Assembly (NCBI RefSeq): GCF_932294415.1
Contig: NC_065538.1
Span: forward strand, 53,356,343 to 53,420,342
DNA length: 64,000 nucleotides
Reading direction: 5' to 3'
DNA from: Quercus robur
Lineage: Eukaryota > Streptophyta > Magnoliopsida > Fagales > Fagaceae
How positions within the stretch are numbered: the stretch's first letter is position 1; each line of letters begins with the position of its first letter. The notes under the pieces are model-generated. The model had not been told where the DNA came from and made no database searches. It was given only the letters and a program-made list of their open reading frames with translations. Position numbers and translations under genes: made by a program. Below, one piece after another: positions 36,073 through 47,800 of the stretch.

Positions 36073-37790
36073 TCAAAATAATCTTGGATAGATATATATA
36101 GTGGGAGAGGAGAATGTATGGACTTTTGTTGAATTTTGGGTTTGGTTTCTACTCAAATTCTGATTTTCCCTTTGTCGACGAAGGTCTCTCGTAGCCTTAA
36201 ACCTTAGATCATCACTATAGGTACTTGGTTCAGGAATCATGTCTGGAACAATCATTCGCCCCTCTTACGACTTCAGACATGATACATGATAGGCCTTCGT
36301 GATGGGGTTGCATTTGTCCACAGAAGAGCCACTTTAACCAAAATTTCAGCTTCTTTTATATGTTGACCTCAGACCCCAAGCTCTCATCAATTAGCTTCAT
36401 CAAGTTCCCCCTTTGTTGCAAATGGCAAGACTGAAATATATAAATTATCCTATTACTATCATGCAAATATTGCTAGTAGCTACACAATTAGTAAGTAATA
36501 ATTGAAGCATTAACGATATATGTGTAATGAATCAAACAGGGATAGGAAGTTAGAAAGTACCAGATCTAAAAGGCAAACACAAATGTCACTTGGCATAAAA
36601 TTATTGTTGCTCTCTCCACTGAGAACTTCTAAGGCCACACAACTCCAAAACTTATAAACATCTATTTTGTAGGTCAAATAACCCCATAATACATATTCTG
36701 GTGCCATATATCCACTGCAAATCAAAATCTCAATGTCTTATGATTCAACTCCAAAAGTTAGAATATTTTGCTAACCTCAAATATAATTATTAAAATTATA
36801 ACATATATAACTAGAAGGTTCATTAATAAGATGGGAACTGACATAGTTCCAGCTACCTTGGTGCTAATGTCAGTCTTCTCCTCTTAATCAAGTTTAGCCA
36901 ATCCAAAGTCAGATATTTTAGGATTTAAGTCTCCATCTAGCAACACATTAGTAGCTTTGATGTCTCTGTGAACAATCTTGAGTCTTGATTCTTCATGGTA
37001 AAAAGCTAAGGCCCTTGCTATCCCAATACATATCTTAAGCCTTGTAGGCCAGTCTAGTTTAAGCTGATTGATTTCTAGACCTACCAAAGAAGAAAATACT
37101 GCTGACTCAACTCAATTACTCAAATAAGAAGAAACCAGTAACCAGAAAACTCAAATCTGAATCCCATAGAGCTGACCATCCAGAAAATCAAGAAAAGAAT
37201 CCAAGGATGGTCTGGAAGCCAGATAAGCTCACCTGACTTAATTTTTTGCTACATATAATTAAATTCAAATCATGGAAAAAATTTCATCTCATATTTTTTT
37301 TCATAATAGCTCAGTGCTAAGCAAGATTACATAATACTCACCAAATAATACATGGGCTAAGTTATTATTTTCCATGTACTCATAGACTAACAATAATTGC
37401 TCCCCTTCAATACAACATCCATAAAGCTTCACCAGATTTGGGTGTTGCAAACAAGAAATCATGCCTATTTCATTTAAAAATTCACGATTTCCTTGCTTTG
37501 ATTTAGATGAGAGTTGCTTAACTGCTATGACAGTACCATCAGGTAGTTCACCCTGCCCCAAACCTTATCGGATAAGCAGGAAAATCAATACTCAATGGGA
37601 TCAGCCATGTAAGAGTAATACCTTTTTTTTTTTTTTTTGCTAAACATTTGCTAAACGAGTAATACCTTGTACACAGGACCAAAATCACCTTATCAAATTT
37701 TGTTGGCAGAATAGAAATCATTAGTGGCTGCTTTTATTTTTTTTGAAGGTAAAAGTTCTTGTCTGCAAATTTAGTCCTGTAATATCTGTT
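36073..37790 (-). pseudogene. LRR-VIII-2 receptor-like kinase, pseudogene 2 (kinase part only)
   Basis: Kinase exons in order: P-loop exon (about 37790-37666; GLNLQT, IKAATND, FGPVYK), N-lobe (37552-37342; [34 protein letters not shown]), catalytic exon (37080-36843; [46 protein letters not shown]), F-helix exon (36714-36561; GYMAPEYVLWGYLTYKIDV) and C-terminus (36430-36073; HLQQRGNLMKLIDESLGSEV). Acceptors and donors are mostly canonical, and AT|T rebuilds Ile before GYMAPEY. It is broken: stops in the P-loop exon (KI*), after DFGLAKLD and in the last exon (EVNI*), plus frame changes. No LRR, malectin or membrane exon lies upstream; a POLLENLESS3-like fragment lies there instead. Confidence 0.85.
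37625..37656 (-). mobile_element. Tail-only micro-insertion with 12-bp direct repeats at a splice donor
   Basis: The repeat gagtaatacctt occurs at 37613-37624 and 37657-37668 and brackets a T-run plus gctaaacatttgctaaac. Read on the minus strand this is a short unique piece followed by poly(A). The duplicated target contains the GT donor of the P-loop exon of receptor-kinase pseudogene 2, so that donor now exists twice. Confidence 0.65.
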
Positions 37791-38605
37791 CAAGGAGGCA
37801 TATATGAAGCCATATGATAAGTTAGTTTTCTTTGTAATTACTTTCATGATTCACACTTAAGGAAAGATGATATGCTCATATGAAAATTATATGCTCAAGT
37901 GCATAAAAATTGTAAATTTTCATTGTAACTGCGCAGAAACTTATCATTACTTGAATAAGAAATTGAGAATTCAATTCAGTAAAAAAGAAATCAACCCTAA
38001 CAATTTAACACAACAAAATTTTGAAGAAAAAAAAAAAAACTTCTAAGTAACTCATATACTTCTGATAAATTACAGATTGTCCCAAAAACTTAAATTATTT
38101 GGAAATGGTGAATTAATCACTTAACCATAAATCCAACAATCGCTCTCATATAGACCCAAAATGCCCCTTAATAAGTGTGGTCCAACACATGGGATATTTA
38201 ACATTTTAAATAGGAGCTGGTTCTCACAGTTTCTGCATACAAACCCCAAGTAGAAACTACAGACTCAGATTAAAGAAAAGCCAAGCTGCTACGAAATGTG
38301 TCATCAGTGCTCTTTTCTTTCTTTCTTGTTAGTGCCAACACTATCTACCACTTTCTTTAAGCACAATATTTTGCTTTTTCCTTTTTACACTCGCCCTACT
38401 TTCTTTTCTCAATAATTTCCCCTAGAAAGTAGGATGGTACTCGTTCAATTTTAAGAGCATTAATACTCACCCTTTATACTTGCCACACTCCAGCTTTCTT
38501 GTTGTTGTTGCCCCAATATATGTAACTAGCTGAAAGGAAAATGACAAAGAATGGCAAGTAAAATATAAGAAACTATTTATTGGATAAAACTGGTTTTAGT
38601 TTTAC
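37791..38605. other. Spacer between kinase and TPR fragments
   Basis: No coding sequence is recognised. The last part (38527-38605) is the intron flank that recurs at 56265-56345. Confidence 0.5.
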
Positions 38606-38817
38606 CTTGTAGAGTTCAACTAACACATTGCCAAGAGATTCCTAAGAATCAAAAGGGCAGAGATGACAAAAAGATTTGATAGCCTCAATTGCCTCGTCAA
38701 ATCGATCCAATTGTTTCATCACAACTGCCATGTCTTTCAAGGCACTATCAACCTGGTCCCCAGCATTTATGGCAGACCATAACAAGGAAATTGCCTTTCT
38801 TGGATCCGATCTATCAA
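38606..38817 (-). pseudogene. POLLENLESS3/SDI1-type TPR protein, exon 2 fragment (copy C)
   Basis: After the acceptor ctgcag the exon reads LIDRSDPRKAISLLWSAINA, then GDQVDSALKDMAVVMKQLDR and FDEAIEAIKSFCHLCPFDS. A stop is followed by ESLGNVLVELYK before the donor GTAAAA. This is the first TPR segment of the plant POLLENLESS3 / SULFUR DEFICIENCY INDUCED family. The family acts in meiotic exit in pollen (TDM1/MS5) or in sulfur-starvation responses (SDI). The stop at DS*ESL (family DSQESL) kills this copy. A partial copy of the same exon, without that stop, lies at 56346-56465. Possible first-exon sequence (MWSNNKMGFSMPPLARKL, from 39275) lies upstream but cannot be joined with certainty. Confidence 0.8.
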
Positions 38818-39059
38818 CTGCAGTTGGAGAAACAAACATTTAATAATATATATAATCAATACAGAATGGAAAATAACAAAAATTCCAGATGGGTAATCTT
38901 CAAACATGAAAACTATCAAATTTTTATGGAAGAAAGGTCGGTCTCTAAAATCCGTATGTTCAGCACAGTTCAGATACATTCTCTTTGGCTATTCTTAAAA
39001 TTTTTTTATAAATGTTTCCTTGATTACTACTTCTCTTTTCTCACAATATTTTTAAGATA

Positions 39060-39200
39060 AGCTTCGTAACAAGAACCAAATCAATAACATTCAAGAACCA
39101 GGAAATTCCAAAAAGCAAAGGGAACTTGCAATTCAATTCAATCAATCAGAATCCAGAAAAAAACCCATTAGTCTAACCATATGAAAGCACAAAAAAATCT
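39060..39200. repeat. Block shared with 56.58-56.75 kb and 63.0-63.17 kb
   Basis: The sequence caataacattcaagaaccag to accatatgaaagcac occurs three times, each time next to POLLENLESS3-like exon remains. It is the intron-1 flank of that gene in the duplicated units. Confidence 0.85.
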
Positions 39201-39570
39201 CAGGGATAGCATCATCGGCCTCAACTTCCGTGCCAGCGGTGGCATGGAAAACCCCATCTTGTTGTTGCTCCACATAGCCTTTTCTTAAAATTCAAATCTG
39301 GCAGTCACTTTCCTGAGAAAATCTTCAAACCCTTTTCTTGAATTTCCAAGAAAAGTGTTTTTTTTTTTCTTTCAGTTGTTGGAGAACCACTTTCTATTTA
39401 AGGATAACTTAGAGCATTCAGGAAGAGAGAGAGAGAGGATCAGATTTTCTGGGGAAAAACATACCCCTGGCACAGAAAGGTACCAGGCCACTGACTGCAT
39501 ATGAGGAAGAAAAGATTATGTATTCAATATATTACAAGACTACATAGGCAATCCCAGAAAATTCTCAAGT

Positions 39571-39670
39571 ACCTACCCTAGATAAGACCCTAATTGAACC
39601 ACAAACAATCAGCCTCAATTACCTACCCTAGATAAGACCCTAATTGAACCACAAACAATCAGCCTCAGTT
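39571..39670. repeat. 50-bp tandem duplication
   Basis: The unit acctaccctagataagaccc through cagcctcaatt is repeated at 39621 with one base different near its end. Recent tandem duplication in an intron-like stretch. Confidence 0.9.
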
Positions 39671-39961
39671 CCCTAACCTATCAATGTCTAAATTCAAACT
39701 CCACTAAAAAAATATGCTCTATCAACTATTTGTGCATCTATAAAGAGCAAACTAAGAACAAAGTTTTCATTTTTCAACAAATAGATTACACTGTCCATAT
39801 TGGGAAAGTAGAGAACATCCCAGCAATGCAGAATTATCAAAATAAGGGAGTAGAAAACTGAAATGTCCAAAGTCAACCATTAAAAAAAGGTAGTAATAAT
39901 AATAATCATAAATAGAAAATTTAAACTTAATGAAATTACAAGCAGTTGCATACCAACAAAC

Positions 39962-41694
39962 CTTGCTGATCTGGAAAGGCAGCAACACATCTTGTCTGGT
40001 ACTTTAGAGGTGAAGTGATTCTCTTGAACTCAGTCTGTTGGCATTTGGACCATGATTAGACTTGAAAATTTAAAGCAAAATAAAGGGAAGATAAGACAAT
40101 GAGCACTATCAATGAATCAAACACAATTTACGTTTGAAATTTCACGGTATCTCAACCATGTGCTCATTATTATGTACACATATACTTTCTAATAACAATA
40201 CAAGTACAAAACAAGGATATTTGTAAATCCCATGAAGAAGGCAATTGTAAAATTCAACTCCTTTTATACTGAAGCTTGGAGTTCTACTTGTGCTTATTGA
40301 AACAACAAAGAAGTTACTCAACTCATATCACCATGATGCAAACCACAAAATACTCGTGTAGTTTAGTTTCTGGTATAAAGAGACAGTAAACTAATAGAAA
40401 TGAGAAACAGCAAAGAAACCTATTCCATACCCAGTTCACAAAGCTTCCAACTAAATATTGATAAATACAAAGCTTCCATATATTTATCAAAGATGTAAAC
40501 CAATATCAGGCATATATGTTTATGTCAACAAAATATACATATTTCCAGAATCACACTTGTTGAGTGATTAGATGATAAAGCCACCCATATGTTGAACCAT
40601 ACAAGCAAACAAAGAAACATGCCAACCAAAATAATGTATCATATTTTGTCTGTGGGACTCACAGGAGAATCCTTAGCAACAAGAAATGAGGAAGCACTTG
40701 TGAGTCGTGCTGCTAGCATCCGCAAATAATATGTAAGGAGTCATGTTCATAAGATTAAAATTCCGCATCCAACTTCTGGTGGTTATGAAAAAAAAAATGC
40801 TCTAACCTTTTAGAGTGTTGATACAAAAAGGTCTCTATACTGCATAGAAATCATTTCTCTTGCTCCAGCATTTGTAAACATCTCTCTTAGTAGCTACAGA
40901 CCACTTGGGTTTTTCCTGTGTTTTCAACCCAAAATTTGCTTTCACAGCAGACTAAGGAATGCAGTAAAAGCTAAAGAAAGTACTGAATAATGACCATCAT
41001 CACTGCCTCAAATTTGTTCGGAAAAAATAAATAAACGAACTAGTCAATCGCAAAAAAAGGTTTTGCTAACAATAGCAAAAAGTTAATGTCACATACAGTG
41101 AATCGATTAGCAGCTGATAAATTTATAATAAAAAGTTGGAAATACAAATTTGAAGCCAGGACCCTCCACCCTATCTTGTTTTCTATCAAGTCCAAACACA
41201 TGCACACAGAATCAATTATTCATTGGGGAACGGGGTGTGGAGAAGAATCAATGATTCACTGGAACACTTAAAAGCAATAGTAAATTAAATTTTAAGGATC
41301 AGAAAAGGCCAATAATAAGATTATCCAATAAGCTAAAGCTAGAAGTTGATATCCCCTAATACTGTGCAGACATACCCTTACATGATCACATTCTAGAAGC
41401 CTAGATCTACATATCAAAAGTGAAAAAAGTTCTCAACCTTTAAGTGCGAAACATTACTGCCAGACTTACAAAGTGTTGTTCTGTAATAATGAAGCATCTG
41501 ATTGTCAAAGAAAGATGCAAGAAATCATTATTGGTTCATTTTATTAGATGAGAATGTCACCAGAGGGTTCTGCAAGTTGAAAACTATCAGATTGCAATCT
41601 GCAGTGTCAACAACCATCAGGGGATGCCGCATTGTAAAAGAATAAAAGCGGTTAGGGAGTATGCACTGGATTTGACTGCCTTGTATCCCAGTAC
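39962..41694 (-). pseudogene. RAE1: RAE1 mRNA-export WD40 protein, two-exon fragment
   Basis: Exon 41694-41561 (acceptor attattag) starts YWDTRQSNPVHT and, after a frame change, reads LPNRFYSFTMRHPLMVVDTA, then DCNLIVFNLQNP. Exon 40034-39962 (acceptor ccaacag) reads TEFKRITSPLKYQTRCVAAF, then PDQQ. They are neighbouring exons of plant RAE1, a WD40 protein at the nuclear pore that works in mRNA export. In the intact protein FNLQNPQTEFKRI runs exactly across this junction. A frameshift in the first exon and substitutions at conserved WD-repeat positions (for example CYAL to FYSF) show decay. Earlier and later exons are absent from the window. The intron of 1.5 kb holds nothing that I recognise. 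Confidence 0.85.
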
Positions 41695-42117
41695 CTAATA
41701 ATTGGAAGGAAACCAACAGAACAATTAGCAGTCAAGGGCACAAAAGCATCAAGTTGCAAACATAATAGATCAAGAGCATGCAAAATGATATATAGTGCAA
41801 AAGAACCATAATTATGTCATAAGTAGTGAGTGCCAAAATATGTTCAAGTATATAGAATAAATAAATCACAATTAGCAACAAAATCAGTAAAAACCACACC
41901 GATGAAAGTACAAAGAAAAGCCCGTTAGTCTAAACCATATGAAAGCAAAAAAAAAAACCCATTAGTCTATAAAATCCCTTCGCCGGGAAAAAGCTTGTTG
42001 TTGTACATGCCACAAATTTCAGAGGAGAAACATAGAAAATAAATGAAAAATCTTTTAAAACATCAGGAACATGAAAATTAATTCAAGTCCGTATACATTT
42101 GAAAGGATATTCCTCAC

Positions 42118-42196
42118 CAGAGAAAATCTTCAGACCCTTTTCTTGATTTGAGAGATTGGAAACTTTGTACATAACTTCCTCATCACCGTCAGTAGT
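42118..42196 (-). other. Exon-like segment of unknown origin
   Basis: Between an acceptor (ctgcag) and a donor (GTGAGG) the open frame reads TTDGDEEVMYKVSNLSNQEK, then GLKIFS. I do not recognise the protein. The flank at 42000-42112 recurs at 62795-62905, next to POLLENLESS3-like exon 1, so it belongs to the duplicated unit. A related decayed version lies near 39310-39350. Confidence 0.4.
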
Positions 42197-42525
42197 CTGC
42201 AAAAACAGAAGAAATTTTTTTTTAATTAAATTAAATTAAGAAATTAAGTATTTCAAAATTAAAAACCCATTTGAAGAGAGAGAATCAGATTTTCTGGGGA
42301 AAATCTTTGAACCCGTTTCTTGAATTGAATACGTCTGTTTTTGTGGTAAGGAAAACCACTTTCTTGAGGGAAAATTTTCTGCTGTTGAAGATGGGATGGA
42401 TTGGGTTATCCGGGAAAGTGTGAGAAAAAAAGTGAGAATTTTTTCAGAGAGAAAAGTGGAGAAAGGGTGAGGGAAAGTGAGAGAGAGGAATTGAAAAGAC
42501 TAGCCGTTTATAAATTATATATAGA

Positions 42526-42560
42526 CTAGCCGTTGCACGTGCGACTTTCTTTCATATAGA
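42526..42560 (-). mobile_element. Helitron-type 3' terminus
   Basis: On the minus strand the sequence GTCGCACGTGCAACGG runs to CTAG|T at 42526, with the GC-rich near-palindrome gcacgtgc before it. This is the pattern of a Helitron 3' end inserted next to T. The element body should lie to the right. I could not fix a matching 5' TC end. A 12-bp direct repeat agactagccgtt lies at 42497 and 42523. Confidence 0.45.
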
Positions 42561-43661
42561 CCCAAAACAAAATGACGTCTCAAATGATATGCTGATTTTC
42601 AAATTTTTTTAAAAAAAAATACCAATTTTTAAATATTTTTTGATGAATAAAAAATCATTGTTCTTTTTTTCACCCCTTCTTCTTTGTGCTTTCAAAATAC
42701 CAATTGATGGAATAACCATTTAAATTTTTTTTGGAAAGTAACGATAATAATTTATTAAAAAATCTTTGTTCTTATATTTTAAAAAAATTAAAGGGCAAAT
42801 TACAACTTACCCACCTATAATTTGGTCGAAATTTAAGTTGTCTATTTGTGATTTAAATTTAGACACTTTACCCACTTAAGGTTAACTCAGTTAAACTACT
42901 GTAACTCATATCTGTTAAAAATATGGCTGGATATGTAATTTTGCTCCACTTTTATATCCCTCTCCTCAAAAAACACAAAAAAATATAAAAATACAAGATC
43001 AAAAAGAATCCAATGGAATACTTGCGCTATGAAATTTCAAACCACATATAAGTAACTTAAATTTCAGTCAAAACTCAGGTGGATAAAATGTCAAATTTCA
43101 AATCATAGGTAAGCAATTTAAATTTCGATCAAACCACAAGTAAATAAGTTGTAATTTGCCCAAAATTAAAGAGTTGGTTTATTTGTTTGTGTGGTTTTCC
43201 TCACATTGATATTATCATTAAGCCCAAAAAAAGAAAAAAAAAAATATTTTTGTATCTTAATATCTCATATTTTGTATTGGTGTTTTAAATTTTAATATTA
43301 CTTTTTCTTTTTATATTTCCCTCTACTTTAAGTTGTACGAGAATAACTAGTAGCAAAACCATTTACGCTTAGGATTATAAATCTGTAACATATGACTTAC
43401 TAATTTACAAATATAGAATCACTTAATTATAACTATAGTTACAAATATTGTGTTCAAGTACCTTTAAAAATCCTTTTTTAGCATTTTAGCAAGAGTAAGG
43501 CTTCCATACATTAATTTGAATTGTAATATCAATATGGATATGTTTAAACAAGGTCGCTTTTAGTTTTCGTAATAATTAGGTCTGACTCTGGGAACCAAAT
43601 TCAAAATTTTATATTAAAATAACGATATAGAAAAATATCCACATTCAAAAGTTTATGAGCC

Positions 43662-43694
<33 letters not shown>

Positions 43695-43799
43695 CATGAT
43701 TTGAACTTGTTTAGACCTAATTTAATCCTTGTTTCTTGTTAGGTTGATTTATCCAAAAAGTGAGCGACTTCTAATTAGTTTAAGTTACATAATTTATCG

Positions 43800-43900
43800 T
43801 TATTGGTAACTCTAAATATCAAATTTTTAAAAATTAAGAAAAAAAAAATTTTGGGGTCTTAAAACTTTGTGTCAAGATTAGAAAACAGTAACCAAATTTC

Positions 43901-43938
<38 letters not shown>

Positions 43939-44100
43939 CCTTATGGTTCATTTTTAATCTCCTTTTAGCATTTAGAATTAGTTTGATTTCTTTAGACTTC
44001 GGGCTCAGAATTGCTTGTATCTAACACTTGAATTAATGCAAGTTGTTGGCTCATTTACATTCGAACTAGTTTTTATTTTAGCTACTTGTGTTTGAATCAT
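43800..44100. repeat. Second copy of the 35.1 kb segment
   Basis: Matches 35123-35445 from ttattggtaactctaaatat to ctacttgtgtttgaatcat with moderate divergence. Confidence 0.85.
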
Positions 44101-44148
44101 TAAGCGACCACTCAAAGCCCATAAATTAACCGATGATGGGCCTGACAG

Positions 44149-44152
<4 letters not shown>

Positions 44153-44185
<33 letters not shown>

Positions 44186-44190
44186 ACAAG
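44153..44190 (-). mobile_element. Tail-only micro-insertion with 13-bp direct repeats
   Basis: The repeat gcctgacagagat at 44140-44152 and 44191-44203 brackets a run of about 30 T plus gcacaag. On the minus strand this is seven unique bases followed by a long poly(A) tail. The long pure tail suggests that it is recent. Confidence 0.75.
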
Positions 44191-44668
44191 GCCTGACAGA
44201 GATGTTGTTACAACTGACAACTCGATGACTTAATTATATGCCAAATTTCTTGCTGCTATCATTTTTCAACTTTTATTATAATAATTGTCTAGTTCACTTG
44301 CTTCTATTTTTTAGATTACGAACAGATTAATAGATGCATGGCAGTATGGCACATTGAATGAAGCAAATAGCAATGCTTGCTTTCAAAAGATTAACTTATT
44401 TTACCTTATTTAAATTACAAAAAGTACTCTTTAAAATCAAGGTTGGTAAATGGCACCCACACCACACCACACCTTCAAAAAGTGCAAGGCATAATCAATA
44501 AAGAAATGTGTAATATCTAAAGAACGAATAAATAATAACCAAAGAACCAACTTCTTTTTTTTTTCATCATTTCTCTGTTGAAAACATGGGTAATTGTCTC
44601 ACATTGCTATTGAACACAAAATTATATAATGCAACTATAGCTGCAATACTAATATTCCAACTAATAAA

Positions 44669-44821
44669 TGGTCAAAGAGTGCTAATGTAGACAGTTTCAA
44701 TCTGAATATCATGATAAAGACAGCTAATATGGACTGTCAAATATAATGGTCAAAGAGTGCTAATATAGACAGCTTCAATCTGAATATCGTGCTAATATAG
44801 ACAGCTTCAATCTGAATATCT
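44669..44821. repeat. Short tandem repeats
   Basis: The unit gtgctaatatagacagcttc plus aatctgaatatc occurs three times (44679, 44757 and 44789) with small changes. Lies just downstream of the last exon of the gene at 44860-48603. Confidence 0.8.
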
Positions 44822-44859
44822 TCACCAGCTAAAACTTTACTTGGAGATTTCAAGACCGA

Positions 44860-47800
44860 TCATCTGAAAACAGGCAAGGCACTCAGATTCAATACTCAAA
44901 AGGAAAATGAAAAGAATTAGCATGATGGAAATGAAAAGCTAATTACTGAATTTGACTCTAAATTAGATAAAGAGAAATAGTTGAAAATAATATGAAAGCA
45001 ATTGAGTTGTTAATTCACAAATGAAAACATAGAACATATATCGAAATTATGGCAAATTTTTAGCAAATTTTTCCCATGAATATGAAAATAGAAGAAAACA
45101 AATGTCATTGCTTTCACAAATACCTCGACACCGCCTCTCTAATTCTTGAATTTTTTCCTTTGCAACCTCCAATTGTTCACTAGCTAGCTTCTTTTGATTC
45201 TCGCTATTTATAGTCAGCGTATTCTTATCTTCAATACATTGTTTTTGAAGAACATTCTTTTCTGCAAAATCAAATTTTAATCAATTGTACAAGTAACAAC
45301 TAATAACAAAGAATTTTTATTGTCTAAAAGGCTCACCACTCTCTAGTATTGAGAGGTTTTTTTCTAAGTCAATCTTCTGTCGCCATTGTTTTTGGTAGCT
45401 CTCTTCAGACTTAAAATATCTTTCTTTCCACTTCAAATCGTAGCGGCATACGTCTGCTCGCCTGGACCTAAAATTCATTTTTGAGACAATTATAAATTTT
45501 ATGCAAAGAAAAGAAAGAATACAAAGCCAAAAGAATGGCCACAGCAAAATAGAGCGGAAAAAAACAAAGCAGGAAAAATAGCAACAAGTATAACAGAGAG
45601 CAACATTTACTAACAAGTAGCAATAGATGCGGATAACAGTCTCAGCTTAAAACATAGAGCAATAAGTTTCTCAAAAAAAATAAAATAAAACATAGAGCAA
45701 TATAATAACAATAAAGAGCAATATCAGCTCACACCAGATCAAAAAAATATATTGAAACATGGGAATTGAAAAAGTAAAACTTCTAATCAAGCCAATGGTC
45801 TGACATATGAAAGAGGTGGAGGCAATGATGAGGAGGATGGGCTTTCATGAGAGTTGGATTTCTCTCATTATGATGTGTGTGACCACAATGGAGTACTCAG
45901 TTCTAATTAACGGGGAAGCAAAAGGAAAAATAAACCCAACTAGAGGCTTGAGACAAGGGGACCCTATATCCCCTTACCTTTTCCAACTTTGTACTGAAGG
46001 GTTCTCTGCTATGCTTAAGAAAGAAGAGAGGGATGGGCAGATTAAAGGAGTGGCTGTATGCAGAGGTGCTCCGCGCGTATCCCACTTGCTCTTTGCTGAT
46101 GACAGCATAGTTTTTTGTAGAGCATCAGTGGAAGAATGTGATAGGCTTATCAAAGTTTTGGAGGAGTATGAAGGTGACTCGGGGCAGAAGCTTAACAAGG
46201 AGAAAACCTCCCTCTTTTTCAGGAAGAACACTCCTAGAGAAACCCAAGAGTATGTACAGCGAAGATTTGGGGCTCAAATTGTCCACCACCATGAGAAATA
46301 CCTAGGACTGCCACCATTAATTGGTAGAGGGAAACGTAAAACTTTTAACCGAATCAAGGATCAAGTGGGGAGACATTTAGCTGGGTGGAAATGAAAGTTG
46401 CTGTCAAATGCAAGTAGGGGAGATCCTCATCAAGGCGGTGGCCCAAGCCACACCCACGTACAGGATGAGTTGCTTCAAAATCCCAAACTCTTTGTGCAAC
46501 GAGCTAAACTCCATGATTAGTAACTTTTGGTGGGGACAGAAGGATAGGGAAAGGAAGATGGCATGGGTCTCATGGAAAAAATTGTGCACTCCAAAGGAAA
46601 GGGGAGGTATGGGGTTTAGGGATTTAAAAGCTTTTAACTTGGCCCTACTCGCTAAGCAAGGCTGGCGAATGCAGAATAATCAGACCTCTTTGATTTATAG
46701 GGCCTTCAAGGCGAAATACTTCACACAATGCTCCTTTATGGAAGCCCAGTTGGGAAGGAGGCCATCCTATGTATGGCAAAGCATCATGGCAGCTAGGGAG
46801 ATAGTAGAAAGGGGGTCAAAGTGGTCTATTGGGAATGGGGAACAGGTTCGTATTTGGAAAGATCGTTGGCTCCCAACCCCGAGTTCATTCAAAGTTGTAA
46901 GCCAAAGACCTCCTCATGCTGATTCTGAGCTGGTGGCAAGCCTCATTGATATGGAAAGGAGAGGGTGGGATGTACCCAAAGTGAGAAATACCTTCATACC
47001 CCAAGAAGCCCAAGCAATCCTAGGCATCCCCATCAGTCATAGACTACCTCAGGACTCGCTGTTATGGGCTTGGACTCCAAGTGGTAAATTTACTGTCAAT
47101 AGTGCATACAAAGTGGCCCAGTTGCTGTTGAGAGAGGCAGACCAAAAGCTGGAATGGGGGGAGAAGTCAAACAATTCAGGTATGCAAAGCTTGTGGAAGC
47201 TGATTTGGAATTTGAACTGCCCTCACAAGATAAAACACTTTATGTGGAGAGCATGCCTGAACATACTCCCAACAAAATACCAGCTAAGACGCAGGGGAAT
47301 TGGGCGAGATGATAACTGCGAGTTCTGTGTGGCTGCTGTGAAACGACGGGACATGCTTTGTGGGGGTGTAAATTGGCAGGGGAAGTATGGGGAAATATAA
47401 GACTGAAGTTGCTTTTCTTTTGAGACTACGCCCAGGGATTTCATAGATGTTGTGTGGGAAACTAAGCTCAAGAAGCCTGAAATAGACTGGGAATTATACA
47501 AACACAGTCACTGTGACTAAGATTGGTCATATACTCACCTAACAAGAAAAGGAAATGCATGGGCTATTTATATAAAATCAGAGAATCCAGCTGCATGCAA
47601 TTCAATTATACAAACACAGTCTCATTCCTTTTTTTTTGGTTAGAGGATATTGACAGAATGACAAGTCCCATTATTCATTAATTATATGGTATGTGATTTA
47701 TGCAATTGCAAGACTCAAGGATTATGAGAAGAAGAATATAAGAAAATACTTAAGTATTCTTGGAGTATGGTGAAATGATGCTCTCTCTTTTCACATTTAT

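Noticed and set aside
44157-44183. Poly-lysine stretch in an open frame
   Set aside because: It is the translation of the poly(T)/poly(A) tail of a micro-insertion, not a protein feature.
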